Assembly: GCA_002409285.1 (NCBI GenBank)
Contig: DHUT01000020.1
Location: 4,893-28,980, forward strand
Reading direction: 5' to 3'
Source: Firmicutes bacterium UBA5227
GTDB taxonomy: Bacteria; Bacillota; Clostridia; Tissierellales; Sedimentibacteraceae
DNA: 24,088 nt
How positions within the stretch are numbered: position 1 is the first letter of the stretch; each line of letters opens with the position of its first letter. The position numbers were made by a program, and so were the translations under genes. Positions 7,303 to 15,432 of the stretch are shown piece by piece. A model generated the notes under the pieces. It worked only from the letters and a program-made list of their open reading frames with translations. It did not search any database and had not been told where the DNA came from.

Positions 7303-8166
7303 ATGAAAATTAAAAAAGCAGTTATACCGGCAGCCGGATTAGGAACAAGATTTTTGCCTGCAACAAAAGCAATTCCAAAAGAAATGCTGCCAATAGTAGA
7401 TAAGCCGACAATTCAGTACATAGTTGAGGAAATAATTGATTCCGGTATAGAAGATATTTTAATTATAACAGGAAGAAATAAGGGTTCTATAGAAGAGCAC
7501 TTTGACAGAGCTGTAGAGCTTGAAGAAAATCTCAAAAATACAAAAAAAGAAGAATTATTTGAAGAAGTGCGTAAAATTTCTCAAATGATTAATATTCATA
7601 CCGTAAGACAAAAAAATCCGCTGGGTCTTGGTCATGCTGTTTATTGTGCTAAGTCATTTGTAGGTGATGAGCCTTTTGCGGTATTGCTTGGGGACGACGT
7701 AATTGACTCGCAAAAACCATGCTTGAAACAAATGATGGAGGTATATGAACAGTATAATTCCACAATTTTAGGAGTTCAGCCGGTAGAATGGGAAAATGTT
7801 AACAAATATGGAGTTGTGGCAGGAGATAAAATAAGCGATACAATTTATTCGGTTAAAGACCTGATTGAAAAGCCCTCTCGAGATAAGGCTCCTACAAATA
7901 TAGCAATACTTGGCAGATATATTATAACTCCGAAAATATTTGAGATACTTGCCGGTACAAAAAAAGGTGTCGGTGGGGAAATACAACTTACTGACGGGTT
8001 GAAAACTTTATGTGGTATGGAGGATGTTTATGCATATACATTTGAAGGCAGGCGGTATGATGTAGGAAGCAAATTAGGATTTCTCGAAGCTACAGTTGAT
8101 TTTGCACTAAAAAGGAATGATTTAAAGGATGAATTTAAGGCTTACTTAAATAAAATAAATTTATAA
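7303..8166 (+). CDS. galU: UTP-glucose-1-phosphate uridylyltransferase
   Basis: This 287-residue enzyme makes UDP-glucose from glucose-1-phosphate and UTP in the cytosol, for glycolipid, teichoic-acid or exopolysaccharide synthesis. The nucleotide-binding signature AAGLGTRFLPATKAIPKEML (residues 10-29) is complete. Further along are GLGHAV, LLGDDV (metal Asp pair), the VEKP-like LIEKPSRDKAP, the GRYI stretch, and GGEIQLTDG near the C-terminus. The length is typical of GalU/GtaB. The start is the ATG after GAGGTAAG. Its stop is 11 nt before the phosphoglucomutase start, so the two are surely co-transcribed and catalyse successive steps. Confidence 0.96.
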   Translation: MKIKKAVIPAAGLGTRFLPATKAIPKEMLPIVDKPTIQYIVEEIIDSGIEDILIITGRNKGSIEEHFDRAVELEENLKNTKKEELFEEVRKISQMINIHTVRQKNPLGLGHAVYCAKSFVGDEPFAVLLGDDVIDSQKPCLKQMMEVYEQYNSTILGVQPVEWENVNKYGVVAGDKISDTIYSVKDLIEKPSRDKAPTNIAILGRYIITPKIFEILAGTKKGVGGEIQLTDGLKTLCGMEDVYAYTFEGRRYDVGSKLGFLEATVDFALKRNDLKDEFKAYLNKINL

Positions 8167-8177
8167 GGGGTGGGTTA

Positions 8178-9905
8178 ATGTACAGAGAAAAATATGACAT
8201 GTGGCTTGAAAGTCCATATGTGGATGATGAATTAAAAATAGAACTGAAGAAAATTCAGAACGATAATTCGGAAATTGAAGACAGATTTTCCAAGGAATTA
8301 GAATTCGGTACCGGTGGAATGAGGGGGAAAATAGGAGCCGGATCTAACCGTATGAACCTTGTGACGGTTGCAAAGGCTACACAAGGGATTGCAGATTATT
8401 TGAATGAAAGTTACAGCGGTGAATTAAGCGTCGCCATTGCCTATGATTCAAGAAACATGTCTAAGGAATTTGCTTCGAAAGCAGCCTGTGTTTTTGCTGC
8501 AAACAATATATTTGTTTATTTATTTGAGAGCCTAAGGCCTACGCCGGAGCTTTCATTTGCAGTGAGACATTTTAAATGCAAAGCCGGAGTTGTTATAACT
8601 GCCAGCCACAATCCCCCTGAATATAACGGGTACAAGGTGTACGACCAGTTTGGGGGACAAGTTGTTCAATCTGCTGACACAATTATAGAAAAGATAAACA
8701 AGGTAATGTTAAGGGATATAAAATCCTGTCAAATTGATCAAATTGATCAATTTGAAAAAAATGACAGAATAAAATTAATAGGTAATGATATTGATACAGT
8801 TTACATAAATGAAATAAAAAAATTAAGTCTTAACAATAATGTTGACAAGAACATAAACATAATTTATACTCCCCTCCATGGAACAGGTAACAAGCTTGTC
8901 AGAAAAGTTCTTGAAGAGTCAGGTTATAAAAATGTCTTTGTGGTAAAGGAACAGGAATTTCCTGATCCCCAGTTTTCAACAGTAAAATCCCCCAATCCTG
9001 AAGAAATCAGTTCTTTTGAAATTGCAATCAAAAGGGCAGAGAAATCAGACGGTGAAATTATAATAGGCACAGACCCTGACTGTGACAGGGTAGGGCTTGT
9101 TGTTAAAGACCATGAGGGAAAATATGTTCCTCTAAACGGTAATCAAACAGGAGCGCTGCTGTTGAATTATGTTCTTTCCTCATTGAACGTTCAGGGTAGA
9201 ATTCCTGAAAATGGAGCAGCTGTAAAGACAATTGTAACAAGCGAGATAGGAAGAGATATAGCAGCTAAATACAAGGTGAAAACTTTTGATACATTAACAG
9301 GATTTAAGTATATAGCTGAGTTAATGCAGAAATTTGAAGAAAAAGGAGATTACAGCTTCTTATTCGGATATGAGGAAAGCTATGGTTATCTGACAGGCAC
9401 ATTTGTTAGAGATAAGGATGCGGTAATCGCATCAATGCTCATTTGTGAAATGGCTGCATATTATAAAAGAAATGGGAAAACACTATTAGATGTTCTGAAT
9501 GATATATATGCTGAACACGGATATTATATTGATGAAACAGTTTCACTAAGCTTTTCAGGAGCTGATGCACAGGATAAAATGAAATTTATTATGGAAAGCT
9601 TCAGAGAAAACAAGATTAATATTCTGGCAGAGAAAAAGATATCAGCTGTTTTGGATTATAAAATGGGAACAGCATTAAGTTTAATTAATGGAAAGACTGA
9701 GAAAATAAATTATCCTAAATCAGACGTGCTTAAATTTTCCATGGAGGACGGTTCGTGGTTTGTGCTTAGACCGTCAGGAACCGAACCTAAATTAAAAGTG
9801 TATTTTTCAATTAAAGGGAAAAACAAGCCAGAAGCTGTTCAGGTGTTAGAAACGGCTAAAACAGAAGTTCTAAATTTAATTGACCGGTTACATATTAACA
9901 ATTAA
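8178..9905 (+). CDS. pgcA: alpha-phosphoglucomutase / phosphohexomutase
   Basis: This 575-residue phosphohexomutase interconverts glucose-6-P and glucose-1-P (possibly also mannose phosphates) and feeds GalU. Four active-site blocks are visible in order: TASHNPPEYNGYK with phosphoserine Ser143, the metal loop GTDPDCDRVG with Asp299/301/303, the sugar-specificity loop FGYEESYGY near 395-403, and the phosphate-binding RPSGTEPK near the C-terminus. Length and motif spelling match B. subtilis PgcA-type enzymes better than GlmM (about 450 residues). The start is the ATG behind AAGGGGTGG. The exact sugar specificity is inferred from the galU neighbour. Confidence 0.94.
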   Translation: MYREKYDMWLESPYVDDELKIELKKIQNDNSEIEDRFSKELEFGTGGMRGKIGAGSNRMNLVTVAKATQGIADYLNESYSGELSVAIAYDSRNMSKEFASKAACVFAANNIFVYLFESLRPTPELSFAVRHFKCKAGVVITASHNPPEYNGYKVYDQFGGQVVQSADTIIEKINKVMLRDIKSCQIDQIDQFEKNDRIKLIGNDIDTVYINEIKKLSLNNNVDKNINIIYTPLHGTGNKLVRKVLEESGYKNVFVVKEQEFPDPQFSTVKSPNPEEISSFEIAIKRAEKSDGEIIIGTDPDCDRVGLVVKDHEGKYVPLNGNQTGALLLNYVLSSLNVQGRIPENGAAVKTIVTSEIGRDIAAKYKVKTFDTLTGFKYIAELMQKFEEKGDYSFLFGYEESYGYLTGTFVRDKDAVIASMLICEMAAYYKRNGKTLLDVLNDIYAEHGYYIDETVSLSFSGADAQDKMKFIMESFRENKINILAEKKISAVLDYKMGTALSLINGKTEKINYPKSDVLKFSMEDGSWFVLRPSGTEPKLKVYFSIKGKNKPEAVQVLETAKTEVLNLIDRLHINN

Positions 9906-9937
9906 CGGTCAAAAATATTGAATGGGAGGCAGTAAGT

Positions 9938-11386
9938 ATGAAAATATTTAAGACCAGAACCCGTAAGATTACAGCGTTGATATTAATTTTTATATTTATG
10001 TTTAATACATTGGCATATGCCAGTTATAATCCACCTCGTAAAGAGCTGGAGAAAATGATTGATGAGGTAGCTCTTAAAAGGGCAATCCCTTCTGTAATAC
10101 TGAAAGCTATAGCAAGGACGGAGTCTGTTTATGAACATTTTAATTCCAACGGCAGCCCGAAGATAAATGGGACCAGTGTTGGATTAATGCAGGTAAGCAA
10201 CAGGAGTGGCGGATATAATCAGGAAAAACTGAAGTATGATGTTATATACAACATTGAAGCCGGAGCCGATATGCTTTTAAACAAATGGAGCATGAGCTCA
10301 TATCAAAATGTATCATGTGTGGGAAATATGGATCCTGATGTATTAGAAAACTGGTATTTTGCTCTTTGGGCGTATAATGGATGGTCTCAGAGCAACAATC
10401 CAAACATGTTGTCTTATTCAAGGAGAAATACCTATCAGCAGATAATATATAATATTGCCGAAAAAGAATATGGACAAAAAATAAACAATATAGATTTCTC
10501 ATATCTTCCGAAATCCGGAAATCCAAGCAGATCCTTGGTAGTTCCAACACCTGCCTACACAAGCAGCGCAAATATTGTACTGTATGAAGTGGGCGACTAT
10601 GTGAAAACTGATGGAGTAAGAAGCAATTACCAGCTCAGAGATGTACCTGCCGGTAAATATATTCATGAGCTTGGAGCAGGTCAGCTCGGCAGGATAACCG
10701 AGGGACCTGTGCTTAAAAACGGCTACTACTGGTACAAGGTAACAGTGGATGAAAAAAGAGAGGGATGGATTGAAAGAAACTGGTTGCTGAGAACCGGTGA
10801 TACAGAACACGGAATTTATGTTTTCGATGATATATCATTTCATTGGGCAAGAAAGGTCATAATGGAACTTTTCAACAAAGGTGTAGTTAATGAGGCTGAC
10901 TCTTTTAAGCCTGATAATACAGCTACAAAAGAAGAGTTTTTGATTTTCATGAGTAAGGCATTGGATAGCAATAAAAAATATTTACCTCATAGCGAAGACG
11001 CAAAAAGTGCGTTAATCTTTGAAGATGCTGCTGAAATTCACCCATGGGCTGTTGAGCATATTCAACATATGAATGAGCTTGGTTTATTGCAACGTTATGG
11101 AAGCAGGCTCAATCCATCAGGGAAGTTAACCAGAAAAGAAACAGCTATGATAATACAAGACGTATTAGGCGAAAACAGTGAATTCCAAAATTTGGATATA
11201 AACACTATCTTTTCTGATTTATCGCAATTGACAGCAGAAGAAGTAAAAGCTGTGAAGTCAGCATATACAAATGGTACTATGTCGGGAAAGGCAGGGAAAT
11301 TTTGCCCTGATGATTATCTTACAAGGGCGGAAGCAGCAGCCGTTATGACAAAAATCATTGATAGATTGGAAAACCTGAATAATTAA
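9938..11386 (+). CDS. secreted lysozyme/transglycosylase-like protein with SH3-like and SLH domains
   Basis: A 482-residue envelope protein. A signal peptide (residues 1-28; positive start, hydrophobic core, AYA cleavage site) is followed by a lytic-transglycosylase-like domain at about 32-180: ARTES with candidate catalytic Glu62, GLMQVS at 82-87, and AYNG at 145-148, the usual SLT order. Residues about 215-285 (YVKTDGVRSNYQLRD...GYYWYKV...GWIERNWL) look like a bacterial SH3 domain. The last 190 residues are three SLH repeats (FHWARKVIMEL, IHPWAVEHIQHMNELGLL, LTAEEVKAVKSAY with LTRAEAAAVMTKII), which would dock it to pyruvylated secondary wall polymer. It follows pgcA by 32 nt with a GGGAGG site, probably in the same transcript, and ends at a terminator. 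It likely acts in wall turnover. Confidence 0.85.
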   Translation: MKIFKTRTRKITALILIFIFMFNTLAYASYNPPRKELEKMIDEVALKRAIPSVILKAIARTESVYEHFNSNGSPKINGTSVGLMQVSNRSGGYNQEKLKYDVIYNIEAGADMLLNKWSMSSYQNVSCVGNMDPDVLENWYFALWAYNGWSQSNNPNMLSYSRRNTYQQIIYNIAEKEYGQKINNIDFSYLPKSGNPSRSLVVPTPAYTSSANIVLYEVGDYVKTDGVRSNYQLRDVPAGKYIHELGAGQLGRITEGPVLKNGYYWYKVTVDEKREGWIERNWLLRTGDTEHGIYVFDDISFHWARKVIMELFNKGVVNEADSFKPDNTATKEEFLIFMSKALDSNKKYLPHSEDAKSALIFEDAAEIHPWAVEHIQHMNELGLLQRYGSRLNPSGKLTRKETAMIIQDVLGENSEFQNLDINTIFSDLSQLTAEEVKAVKSAYTNGTMSGKAGKFCPDDYLTRAEAAAVMTKIIDRLENLNN

Positions 11387-11418
11387 CTAAAGGTCTGCAA
11401 GCGCAGGCCTTTAGTTTT
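11387..11418 (+). terminator. Rho-independent terminator
   Basis: CTAAAGGTCTGC (11387-11398) pairs with GCAGGCCTTTAG (11403-11414), one G-U pair and a 4-nt loop, then TTTT. It sits between convergent genes and may also stop the minus-strand M23 gene, though its U-tract on that side is weaker. Confidence 0.85.
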
Positions 11419-11434
11419 CCATATTCTATTTATT

Positions 11435-12502
11435 TTATTGGGCTGATGGTACAATATTATCATTTCTGATTGTTCTTTCGGGTACGTTGTGAAATCTTAT
11501 ATCATATATTCTCTCAAACTCCTTATTATCCTTGTTGTATGAAACAGGAGATCCGTTTCTGTTTAACAGCTTAACAATTTTGTATACATCAATCCAGATT
11601 TCAGCCAGGGTTTCCTTTTGAGATTCATCAAATATTAACTGCATTCCAAAATGAAGGTGAGGAGTATTAATATTATTTACATTTTCCTTTGAACTGTAGC
11701 CGGTCATACCCAGGTAGCCTATAACATCCCCTGCATAAACAATATCCCCCTCCTTCAGCGACTTTACATAGGGGTGATCCTTTCGAAGGTGGGCATAATA
11801 GTAATATCTTTTATTGTCCAGGCTTCTGATTCCTATTCTCCAACCTCCGTACTGATTCCAGCCAAGAGCTTCAACCCTTCCAGTTTCAACTGCTATGACA
11901 GGTGTTCCTATTGAGCCTAACAGGTCATTTCCCAAATGAACTCTTCTGAATCCATAGCTTCTTGAATTCCCGAAATCATCATAATGACTATAGCCGTATC
12001 CGGCAGCTAAGGGAGAAAATACCTTCAGACCATATTTTTCAACCCATTCCTTTTTTTCAGGATTATTTTCATCCTTAACCTGAACTTCGTAGGGACCGAC
12101 AAAATTCCCCAGAACTGCAGAGTAAGCGTCGTAGTAATAATTGTAATGCTTTAAATCTTTTGTGAGGGTTTCAATGCTTTCACCATTTTTTAGCTGACTG
12201 ATAAGATTATCCATATCCTTGGGCTTATATCTGGAAAAATCTCCTCCGTAACGAGTTCCCAAATAAGCCAGGATTTCAACCCAGTTTAATTTAACCTCTT
12301 CATCTATGCTGTTTACGTCTGCCTTCAGAGCTTTATCCATTGCATCATAAGATACTCTGAAATCCACCCATTTAATAAAGGTCTTTTTTTCATCAGCAGA
12401 TACCACATGAGCAGTATTAAAAAAAACAGATATTATAATCCCTAAAATTAATGCAATTGAGGTAAATATAATTAATGGCTTAAATTTTATTTTGACTATC
12501 AT
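11435..12502 (-). CDS. membrane-anchored M23 (lysostaphin-type) metallopeptidase
   Basis: A 355-residue protein with an N-terminal membrane anchor or uncleaved signal (about residues 8-28), then a mixed helical region of about 120 residues without a recognised family. An M23 domain follows at about 155-290. The zinc and catalytic set is intact: His189 and Asp193 in HLGND, His238 in YAHL, and His282/His284 in PHLHFG. It should therefore be an active peptidoglycan endopeptidase outside the cell. The preferred start is the ATG at 12502 with AAGGG five bases before it; the GTG at 12508 overlaps that site. Upstream on the minus strand TATAAT (12531-12526) lacks a good -35. The gene is divergent from walJ and convergent with the SLH protein; a sporulation or wall-remodelling role is possible but not shown. 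Confidence 0.85.
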   Translation of the reverse strand: MIVKIKFKPLIIFTSIALILGIIISVFFNTAHVVSADEKKTFIKWVDFRVSYDAMDKALKADVNSIDEEVKLNWVEILAYLGTRYGGDFSRYKPKDMDNLISQLKNGESIETLTKDLKHYNYYYDAYSAVLGNFVGPYEVQVKDENNPEKKEWVEKYGLKVFSPLAAGYGYSHYDDFGNSRSYGFRRVHLGNDLLGSIGTPVIAVETGRVEALGWNQYGGWRIGIRSLDNKRYYYYAHLRKDHPYVKSLKEGDIVYAGDVIGYLGMTGYSSKENVNNINTPHLHFGMQLIFDESQKETLAEIWIDVYKIVKLLNRNGSPVSYNKDNKEFERIYDIRFHNVPERTIRNDNIVPSAQ

Positions 12503-12650
12503 ATACACCCTTCTGAAACAAACATATTATACACCTGTATATTAAATTTATATGACTTATCAGTTTCTTATATGATTTTTTAATAAAAATACCCGACAGC
12601 ATTATAAAACCGGAACGCATCCATAAACTATAAGGATAATTATAAATTAT

Positions 12651-12679
12651 TTGTAAACTGTGTTATTATGTGATAATAT
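12651..12679 (+). promoter_or_regulatory. promoter of walJ
   Basis: TTGTAA (12651-12656), a 17-nt spacer and TAATAT (12674-12679) with a TGn extension at 12671-12673. Confidence 0.6.
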
Positions 12680-12719
12680 AAATTGAATTTGATAAGGTAC
12701 ATAAGGGAGGACTCAGAAG

Positions 12720-13502
12720 TTGGAATTTTGTTCATTATTCAGCGGAAGTAGCGGTAACTGCCAATATATAAAAACTGAAAACACTACAATTCTTGTTGAC
12801 GCAGGTTTAAGCGGAAAGAAAATACAGCAGGAAATTGTAAATATAGGGGAAGACCCTAAAAAAATTGATGCTATATTCATAACCCATGAGCATATAGACC
12901 ATATTCAGGGAGCCGGGATAATGTCAAGAAGACTCAATGTACCAGTATATGCAAATAAAAAAACATGGGATGCAATGTATCCTTACATAGGTAATATAAA
13001 CCCCGAAAATATAAAGATACTTGAAGAGTGTGCCGAAATCGGGGATTTGTCTGTAATGCCTTTTGATATATCTCATGATTCCGCTCACCCGGTGGGATAC
13101 AATATATTTTATAAAAATAAAAAAATCAGTATTGTTACAGACACAGGCTGCATAAATGAGTTGATAATAAACAAAATAATGAATTCTGACCTTCTGCTTA
13201 TAGAATCAAATCATGATGAAGATATGGTGCTGATAGGTCCATATCCATGGCCATTAAAAAGGAGAGTTTTAGGCGAATTTGGACATATGTCCAATGATAC
13301 GGCAGGCGATTTGATTTCAAAGGTTGTAAAAAGAGGAACAGAAATTGTTCTGTTAGGACATCTTAGCAAGGAAAATAATTTTCCTCAATTAGCTTATAAA
13401 ACTGTAGAAAATATATTAAAAGAAAATTCAATTGATGTTAATCCGGGTATTTGTCTGGAAATGACATATAGAGACAAGTCAAGCAAGATTTATGAAATAT
13501 AG
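12720..13502 (+). CDS. walJ: YycJ/WalJ metallo-beta-lactamase-fold hydrolase
   Basis: A 260-residue cytosolic metallo-beta-lactamase-fold protein. The opening FCSLFSGSSGNC is the conserved N-terminus of YycJ-type proteins. The metal motif HEHIDH (His56, His58, Asp60, His61) is intact, followed by His-containing DISHDSAHP, the bridging Asp in VTDTGC, and C-terminal GHMSND and GHLSKENN. The family is linked to the WalRK regulon and proposed to act as a 5'-3' exonuclease in DNA repair; the exact substrate is not certain. The start is a TTG at 12720 after AAGGGAGG. The walRK genes are not next to it here. Its stop overlaps the ribosome binding site of the following small gene. Confidence 0.88.
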   Translation: MEFCSLFSGSSGNCQYIKTENTTILVDAGLSGKKIQQEIVNIGEDPKKIDAIFITHEHIDHIQGAGIMSRRLNVPVYANKKTWDAMYPYIGNINPENIKILEECAEIGDLSVMPFDISHDSAHPVGYNIFYKNKKISIVTDTGCINELIINKIMNSDLLLIESNHDEDMVLIGPYPWPLKRRVLGEFGHMSNDTAGDLISKVVKRGTEIVLLGHLSKENNFPQLAYKTVENILKENSIDVNPGICLEMTYRDKSSKIYEI

Positions 13503-13511
13503 GAGTTTGAA

Positions 13512-13658
13512 ATGGAAGTATTGTATGCGTGCTGTGAACATGTTGAAGTTGCAATAGACGATTATGTGAATGAAAAAGAGGAAGCACCGCAAATTACAAA
13601 GGTGCAGAACCAAAAATGCTGCTACTGCAAAGAAGATGCGGAATATGAAATAAAATAG
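13512..13658 (+). CDS. CxxH/CxxC small protein (YyzF-like)
   Basis: A 48-residue protein, easily missed because of its size. The start ATG at 13512 lies 9 nt after the walJ stop, and its AGGAG site overlaps that stop. It has an N-terminal Cys-Cys-Glu-His (residues 7-10) and a C-terminal Cys-Cys-Tyr-Cys (36-39) followed by KEDAEYEI. This is the CxxH...CxxC arrangement of the BA_5709/YyzF family (TIGR04129), which in Bacillus also sits beside yycJ. Four such ligands suggest a zinc site. The function is unknown; the conserved neighbour suggests a partnership with WalJ. Confidence 0.82.
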   Translation: MEVLYACCEHVEVAIDDYVNEKEEAPQITKVQNQKCCYCKEDAEYEIK

Positions 13659-13758
13659 CATATACTGCGTTGAAGTGTCAGGCAAGTTAGGGATTCATCG
13701 ACCCCTCAGCGACTTAGTAGCAGAAGAAAAGTGGAGAAAAGTTTTTTATAAAAAGTGC

Positions 13759-13787
13759 TTGTATAAAAATATTCGTGGTGCTATAAT
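13759..13787 (+). promoter_or_regulatory. promoter of the rpsF-ssb-rpsR operon
   Basis: TTGTAT (13759-13764), 17 nt, perfect TATAAT (13782-13787) with TGn at 13779-13781. Transcription should start near 13794, giving a leader of about 55 nt. Confidence 0.78.
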
Positions 13788-13798
13788 ATATTAGCTAT

Positions 13799-13830
13799 CC
13801 TTGCTCTTGGGAAAACAAGAGCCGAAGTCC
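13799..13830 (+). ncRNA. candidate S6:S18-binding leader of rpsF
   Basis: The short leader folds as CTT-GCTCTTG (13800-13809), loop GGAAAA, CAAGAGC (13816-13822), then a CG bulge and AAG (13825-13827) closing on CTT. A CCG (13822-13824) thus sits as a bulge on the 3' side of the stem. The known autoregulatory S6:S18 RNA motif of rpsF leaders has a conserved CCG at this kind of place, copying the 16S rRNA site. The assignment rests on position and this feature only; a covariance-model search would settle it. Confidence 0.5.
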
Positions 13831-13847
13831 AAAGGGAGGTGAAAACC

Positions 13848-14135
13848 ATGAGAAAATATGAAGCAGCTTTAATCTTACTTTCCAATTTAGAAGAAGATGT
13901 CAGGAATGCAGAAATTGAAAAGATTAAAAGCATAATAACCGACAGACAGGGAACAGTTGAAAAAGTTAATGAATGGGGTCAAAGAAGACTTGCCTATGAA
14001 ATTGACAAAAAAAGAGAAGGCTATTATGTATTTATTAACTTTACTGCAGGCTCAGACGCTGTTGATGAAATAGACAGAATTTGCAAGATCAGTGACAACG
14101 TGATTAGACATATGATTACTGTAGAAGAAGAATAA
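13848..14135 (+). CDS. rpsF: 30S ribosomal protein S6
   Basis: A 95-residue primary rRNA-binding protein of the 30S platform, which pairs with S18. The sequence MRKYEAALIL, VEKVNEWGQRRLAYEI and YYVFINFTA are standard S6 segments, and the length is normal. The start is the ATG at 13848 with GGGAGGTG 8 nt ahead; the GTG at 13839 lies inside that site and is rejected. First gene of the conserved rpsF-ssb-rpsR operon. Confidence 0.97.
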   Translation: MRKYEAALILLSNLEEDVRNAEIEKIKSIITDRQGTVEKVNEWGQRRLAYEIDKKREGYYVFINFTAGSDAVDEIDRICKISDNVIRHMITVEEE

Positions 14136-14154
14136 TAAAAAAGAGGTAAAGGTT

Positions 14155-14613
14155 ATGAATAATGTTGTATTAATAGGAAGATTAGCCAGAGATCCAGAAT
14201 TGAGGTTTATACCTTCAACAGGTATGGCTGTTGCAAAGTTCTCTTTAGCGGTAGATAGAGAAATGTCACGAGATAAAAAACAGGAGGCTGCATCTCAAGG
14301 GAAACCAACAGCAGATTTTATTGGTATTACTGTTTTTGGAAAGCAAGCCGAAAACTGTGCAAACTACCTTGCAAAAGGAAGTCAGTGTGCCGTGCATGGA
14401 AGAATTTCAACCGGGAGTTATACTACACAGACAGGCGAAAAAAAATATACAACAGACGTTATAGCGGACAGGGTAGAATTTATTGGTGGAAAAGGCCAGT
14501 CGACGTCACAACAGGAAAGACCGGTTCAGCCAGATAGCAGCTATTTCGGAGATTTTTCAGACGAAGATAATGATATTTTCCAACCCGTAGATGATGAAGA
14601 TATACCATTTTAA
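14155..14613 (+). CDS. ssb: single-stranded DNA-binding protein
   Basis: A 152-residue replication and repair protein that coats single-stranded DNA as a tetramer. The OB fold starts MNNVVLIGRLARDPELR and includes FSLAVDRE, IGITVFGKQAENCANYLAKG, HGRI and DVIADRVEFIG (to about residue 112). An acidic, disordered tail ends in the DIPF tip that recruits partner enzymes. The start follows AAGAGGTAAAGG. It lies between rpsF and rpsR as in most Firmicutes. Confidence 0.97.
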   Translation: MNNVVLIGRLARDPELRFIPSTGMAVAKFSLAVDREMSRDKKQEAASQGKPTADFIGITVFGKQAENCANYLAKGSQCAVHGRISTGSYTTQTGEKKYTTDVIADRVEFIGGKGQSTSQQERPVQPDSSYFGDFSDEDNDIFQPVDDEDIPF

Positions 14614-14636
14614 TTGACAGGAAGGAGGAAATATCA

Positions 14637-14924
14637 ATGAGTTCAAGACAAAACGATAGAAATGATAGAAATGACAGAAACGATAAAGGCGATAAGAATT
14701 ATAGCCAAAAAAGAAGACCGCGTAAAAAGGTATGCCAATTTTGTCAGGAAAAAACAACACACATAGACTATAAAGATATTGCAAGGTTAAAGAAATATAC
14801 AACCGAAAGAGGCAAAATATTACCGAGAAGAATCACAGGTGCCTGTGCTAAACATCAGAGAATGGTAACAAGAGCTATTAAAAGAGCAAGGTCAATAGCA
14901 TTACTACCATACGTGGCAGAATAA
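14637..14924 (+). CDS. rpsR: 30S ribosomal protein S18, zinc-type
   Basis: A 95-residue platform protein that binds S6. The core KKVCQFCQEKTTHIDYKD...LKKYTTERGKILPRRITGAC.KHQR...AIKRARSIALLPY is typical S18. Cys33, Cys36, Cys70 and His73 make a CxxC...CxxH set expected to bind zinc, the C+ form. The N-terminus carries an additional hydrophilic stretch of repeated Asn-Asp-Arg triplets (residues 6-16), encoded by near-identical 9-bp units. The start has AAGGAGGAAAT ahead. Last gene of the operon. Confidence 0.97.
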   Translation: MSSRQNDRNDRNDRNDKGDKNYSQKRRPRKKVCQFCQEKTTHIDYKDIARLKKYTTERGKILPRRITGACAKHQRMVTRAIKRARSIALLPYVAE

Positions 14925-14936
14925 TAACTTTAAATA

Positions 14937-14972
14937 ATAAAAAAGATTTGTGAAGACCACAAATCTTTTTTT
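14937..14972. terminator. bidirectional Rho-independent terminator
   Basis: AAAAGATTTGTG (14941-14952) pairs perfectly with CACAAATCTTTT (14958-14969), loop AAGAC, with A-tract before and T-tract after. It ends rpsR and the convergent HesB-like gene. Confidence 0.92.
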
Positions 14973-14984
14973 ATAGCCCTAATC

Positions 14985-15332
14985 CTATTTGCAGCCTTCG
15001 CAGCAGCTTCCGCAGTCCGTTCCGCAGCTCCCACAGCCTACCTCTGCCGGTTGAACCACGGGTTTAAGTCCGACTCCATTTCCGTTGTTTTCTTCACTTG
15101 ATACAATTATAAATCCGCCATATTGATTATTTAAAGATTTCTCAACAATGAATGAAACATCATTTATTTTCTCTACATCGTCTTTGGCAGTTGCTTCATC
15201 TACATACACCCCAAAAATGGGTCCTGAACATCCTACTCTGTCTAAACCAATTCTTACATTATAAGTTTCAACATCTGCTTCATCTAAAAGTTCTTTAAAT
15301 TCTTTGTAAGCTTGATCATTTATGAAAATCAT
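14985..15332 (-). CDS. HesB/IscA-like protein with cysteine-rich tail
   Basis: A 115-residue cytosolic protein. Residues 1-80 follow the HesB/IscA pattern: VRIGLDRVGCSGPIFGV with Cys35, and a two-strand continuation VSFIVEKSL...GGFIIVSS. The classic IscA C-terminal Cys-Gly-Cys is replaced by a longer tail (98-115) with six cysteines at 100, 103, 107, 110, 111 and 114. It is close to the HesB-like (seleno)protein group of Clostridia; no in-frame TGA is used here. It may carry iron-sulfur clusters or metal; the role is not known. The start ATG follows AAAGGAT. Monocistronic. Confidence 0.78.
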   Translation of the reverse strand: MIFINDQAYKEFKELLDEADVETYNVRIGLDRVGCSGPIFGVYVDEATAKDDVEKINDVSFIVEKSLNNQYGGFIIVSSEENNGNGVGLKPVVQPAEVGCGSCGTDCGSCCEGCK

Positions 15333-15362
15333 TTTAATATCCTTTCAATTGTTATTATTCTT

Positions 15363-15391
15363 ATCATAACATATAAAAAAACCATTGTATA
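15363..15391 (-). promoter_or_regulatory. promoter of the HesB-like gene
   Basis: Minus strand TATACA (15391-15386), 17-nt spacer, TATGAT (15368-15363) with TGn before the -10. Confidence 0.5.
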
Positions 15392-15422
15392 TAAAAAATA
15401 TGCTATTGTTTTAAGCAATAGC
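15392..15422 (-). terminator. Rho-independent terminator of spoIID
   Basis: On the minus strand GCTATTG pairs with CAATAGC (15416-15422 with 15402-15408), a 7-nt loop, followed by ATATTTTTTATA. It begins 11 nt after the spoIID stop and touches the HesB promoter. Confidence 0.75.
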
Positions 15423-15432
15423 GAACCATCAT

